Shown: positions 46,755-47,538 of the stretch, one piece after another
Layout of the letters: each line of letters begins with the position of its first letter
Position numbering within the stretch: the first letter of the stretch is position 1
Assembly (NCBI GenBank): GCA_021795255.1
Contig: JAJYPQ010000001.1
Span: 1-47,538, forward strand
Source: Pseudomonadota bacterium
GTDB taxonomy: Bacteria > Pseudomonadota > Gammaproteobacteria > Acidiferrobacterales > Acidiferrobacteraceae
Length of the DNA stretch: 47,538 nt
Reading direction: 5' to 3'
Translations under genes and position numbers: made by a program
The notes under the pieces: model-generated
Told to the model about the DNA's origin: nothing
Seen by the model: only the letters and a program-made list of their open reading frames with translations
Database searches by the model: none

Positions 46755-47217
46755 AGTTGATCTCCGTAGCTGGAACAGCGCGATTCGCCGTTCTCAGTAT
46801 CGCGATATTGTTACAACCATCCTCATGGGATCGTGGAAACCACCGCCGCCGATTCGGAACCTGGAAAAATGTGGTGGCGGCGCTGCATTGAGGTCTGGAC
46901 TATAGGACGTGCTTGGGCGGCCCACAAGCTCGTTTACTGGACAGATGCCGGGTGTAGAGGAAGAAAAAGGTTATAGGGGACGATAAAAACTTTCTATAAA
47001 ATAGGGGGGGACGAAAACCGTATCCTAGTATGAACGCGAACATTTCCGTTATAACTTGATTTATCTTAATGAAAAAAAAAGGAAATGTTCCGGACCGTCC
47101 CAAGGTGGCGCGATGGGTTCTCGTGCAGCGGTTAAATATATAACGAAACACTGGCATTAAGTGAGCCAATGGGCCCGTAAAAAAAAACGGCTCTTCAGCG
47201 GAATTCGTGGGTGTCGT
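46755..47217. other. AT-rich intergenic block
   Basis: About 460 bp without a recognisable gene, and much richer in A and T between 46950 and 47150 than the rest of the window. It contains A-tracts (47072-47080 and 47180-47188), a 10-bp inverted repeat, and the promoter region of the CBS-ATPase operon at its low end. A frame at 46900-47169 (minus) is open but reads like chance. Confidence 0.5.
47038..47090. repeat. 10-bp perfect inverted repeat around an A-tract
   Basis: GAACATTTCC (47038-47047) and GGAAATGTTC (47081-47090) are exact inverted copies 33 bp apart; nine A residues adjoin the right arm on the inside. On the minus strand the right arm is followed by nine T residues, so it may also end transcription of the gene at the right edge. 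Confidence 0.6.
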
Positions 47218-47538
47218 TTAGCGCTTGGTGCCGGTTAGGAACTGATAGAACCGCCTACACACGGCGTCGTAGACGGCATGTTCTTGTTCATCGCGCGCAT
47301 GGCGCCACAGGGGCCCGCCCGTCTCATCGATGTGTTTTAAGATGAGCGTCCGAGCGGGAAGTTTGCGGGCTTTCTCGTCGGTAAGTACGCGGCGAATGAG
47401 TTCGCCGCCCAAGACCCAGAGATAATCGGCGTACTTCTTCACGGTTTTCTTCGTCCGGTGTTCGGCGATCAAGGCCAGGAGAAAGGGCGTAAACTCCGCC
47501 ACGATCCGTTCGCCCACGGGCACGTCCAGATCGGGGAA
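47218..47538 (-). CDS. Unknown protein, N-terminus beyond the window
   Basis: An open frame from the right edge to a stop at 47218, 106 codons visible. The upstream codons (FPDLDVPVGERIVAEF) continue the same frame, so the gene probably starts outside; a GTG at 47523 is a weaker alternative. The visible part is helical and charged (LLALIAEHRTKKTVKKYADYL, then LWRHARDEQEHAVYDAVCRRF). I do not recognise a family with confidence. Conserved-looking aromatic and charged residues suggest a real gene. Confidence 0.6.
   Translation of the reverse strand, partial: FPDLDVPVGERIVAEFTPFLLALIAEHRTKKTVKKYADYLWVLGGELIRRVLTDEKARKLPARTLILKHIDETGGPLWRHARDEQEHAVYDAVCRRFYQFLTGTKR

Noticed and set aside
46900..47169. 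89-codon minus-strand frame in the AT-rich block
   Set aside because: Phe/Ile-rich translation from A/T tracts, no ribosome site and no family pattern.

Overview
The window reads as chromosomal DNA of a GC-rich, Gram-negative, probably autotrophic proteobacterium. The family set points to a gammaproteobacterium or Acidithiobacillia-type acidophile. Supporting signs are a CbbQ/CbbO RuBisCO-activase pair, outer-membrane proteins, UbiA (ubiquinone), a membrane H+-pyrophosphatase and a plasma-membrane-type H+-ATPase. The taxonomic placement is inference from gene content; there is no rRNA in the window, and I saw no tRNA or CRISPR array.

Layout. 1-8.1 kb (mostly minus strand): cbbO (cut by the left edge), cbbQ, cca, a divergent lipoprotein aminopeptidase, an RRM protein, an NDUFA9-like NAD(P)-binding protein and the lytic transglycosylase slt. 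8.2-10.3 kb: an aldehyde (succinate-semialdehyde type) dehydrogenase and an OmpA-like beta-barrel. 10.3-14.7 kb is a decayed accessory zone: a truncated PaiB-like ORF coupled to a DJ-1/PfpI protein and a GNAT acetyltransferase, a glyoxalase-fold fragment, a higBA toxin-antitoxin pair with a palindromic operator, a recJ remnant, and a 36-bp perfect palindrome. 14.7-20.6 kb: rlmI, a SPATA20-like protein plus rhodanese, an unknown membrane coiled-coil protein and a PfkB-family kinase. 20.7-25.8 kb: a glycine-cleavage operon gcvT-gcvH-gcvPA-tpx-gcvPB under a tandem glycine riboswitch, with thiol peroxidase inserted between the two halves of the P-protein. 26-33.7 kb: an orphan PhnD-like binding protein, xthA, a DUF4124-glutaredoxin protein, prlC, aroE, a cation exchanger, a GST and ubiA.

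33.9-47.5 kb looks like a different, accessory segment. It starts at an IS30-family remnant. It carries a tightly packed minus-strand train: PHP-type metallohydrolase, a 68-codon ORF with start/stop overlaps at both ends, TSUP permease, porin and H+-pyrophosphatase. A Crp/Fnr-type regulator is transcribed divergently. Next come an internally deleted IS1634-like transposase, a CBS-domain protein with a P3A H+-ATPase, an AT-rich intergenic block, and an unknown gene cut by the right edge. Two different primary proton pumps within 12 kb suggest a proton-homeostasis or energy-conservation theme. The hydrolase-permease-porin-pyrophosphatase train with its regulator is my best candidate for an undescribed functional unit.

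Protein family calls rest on motifs and remembered family patterns, not on database searches.
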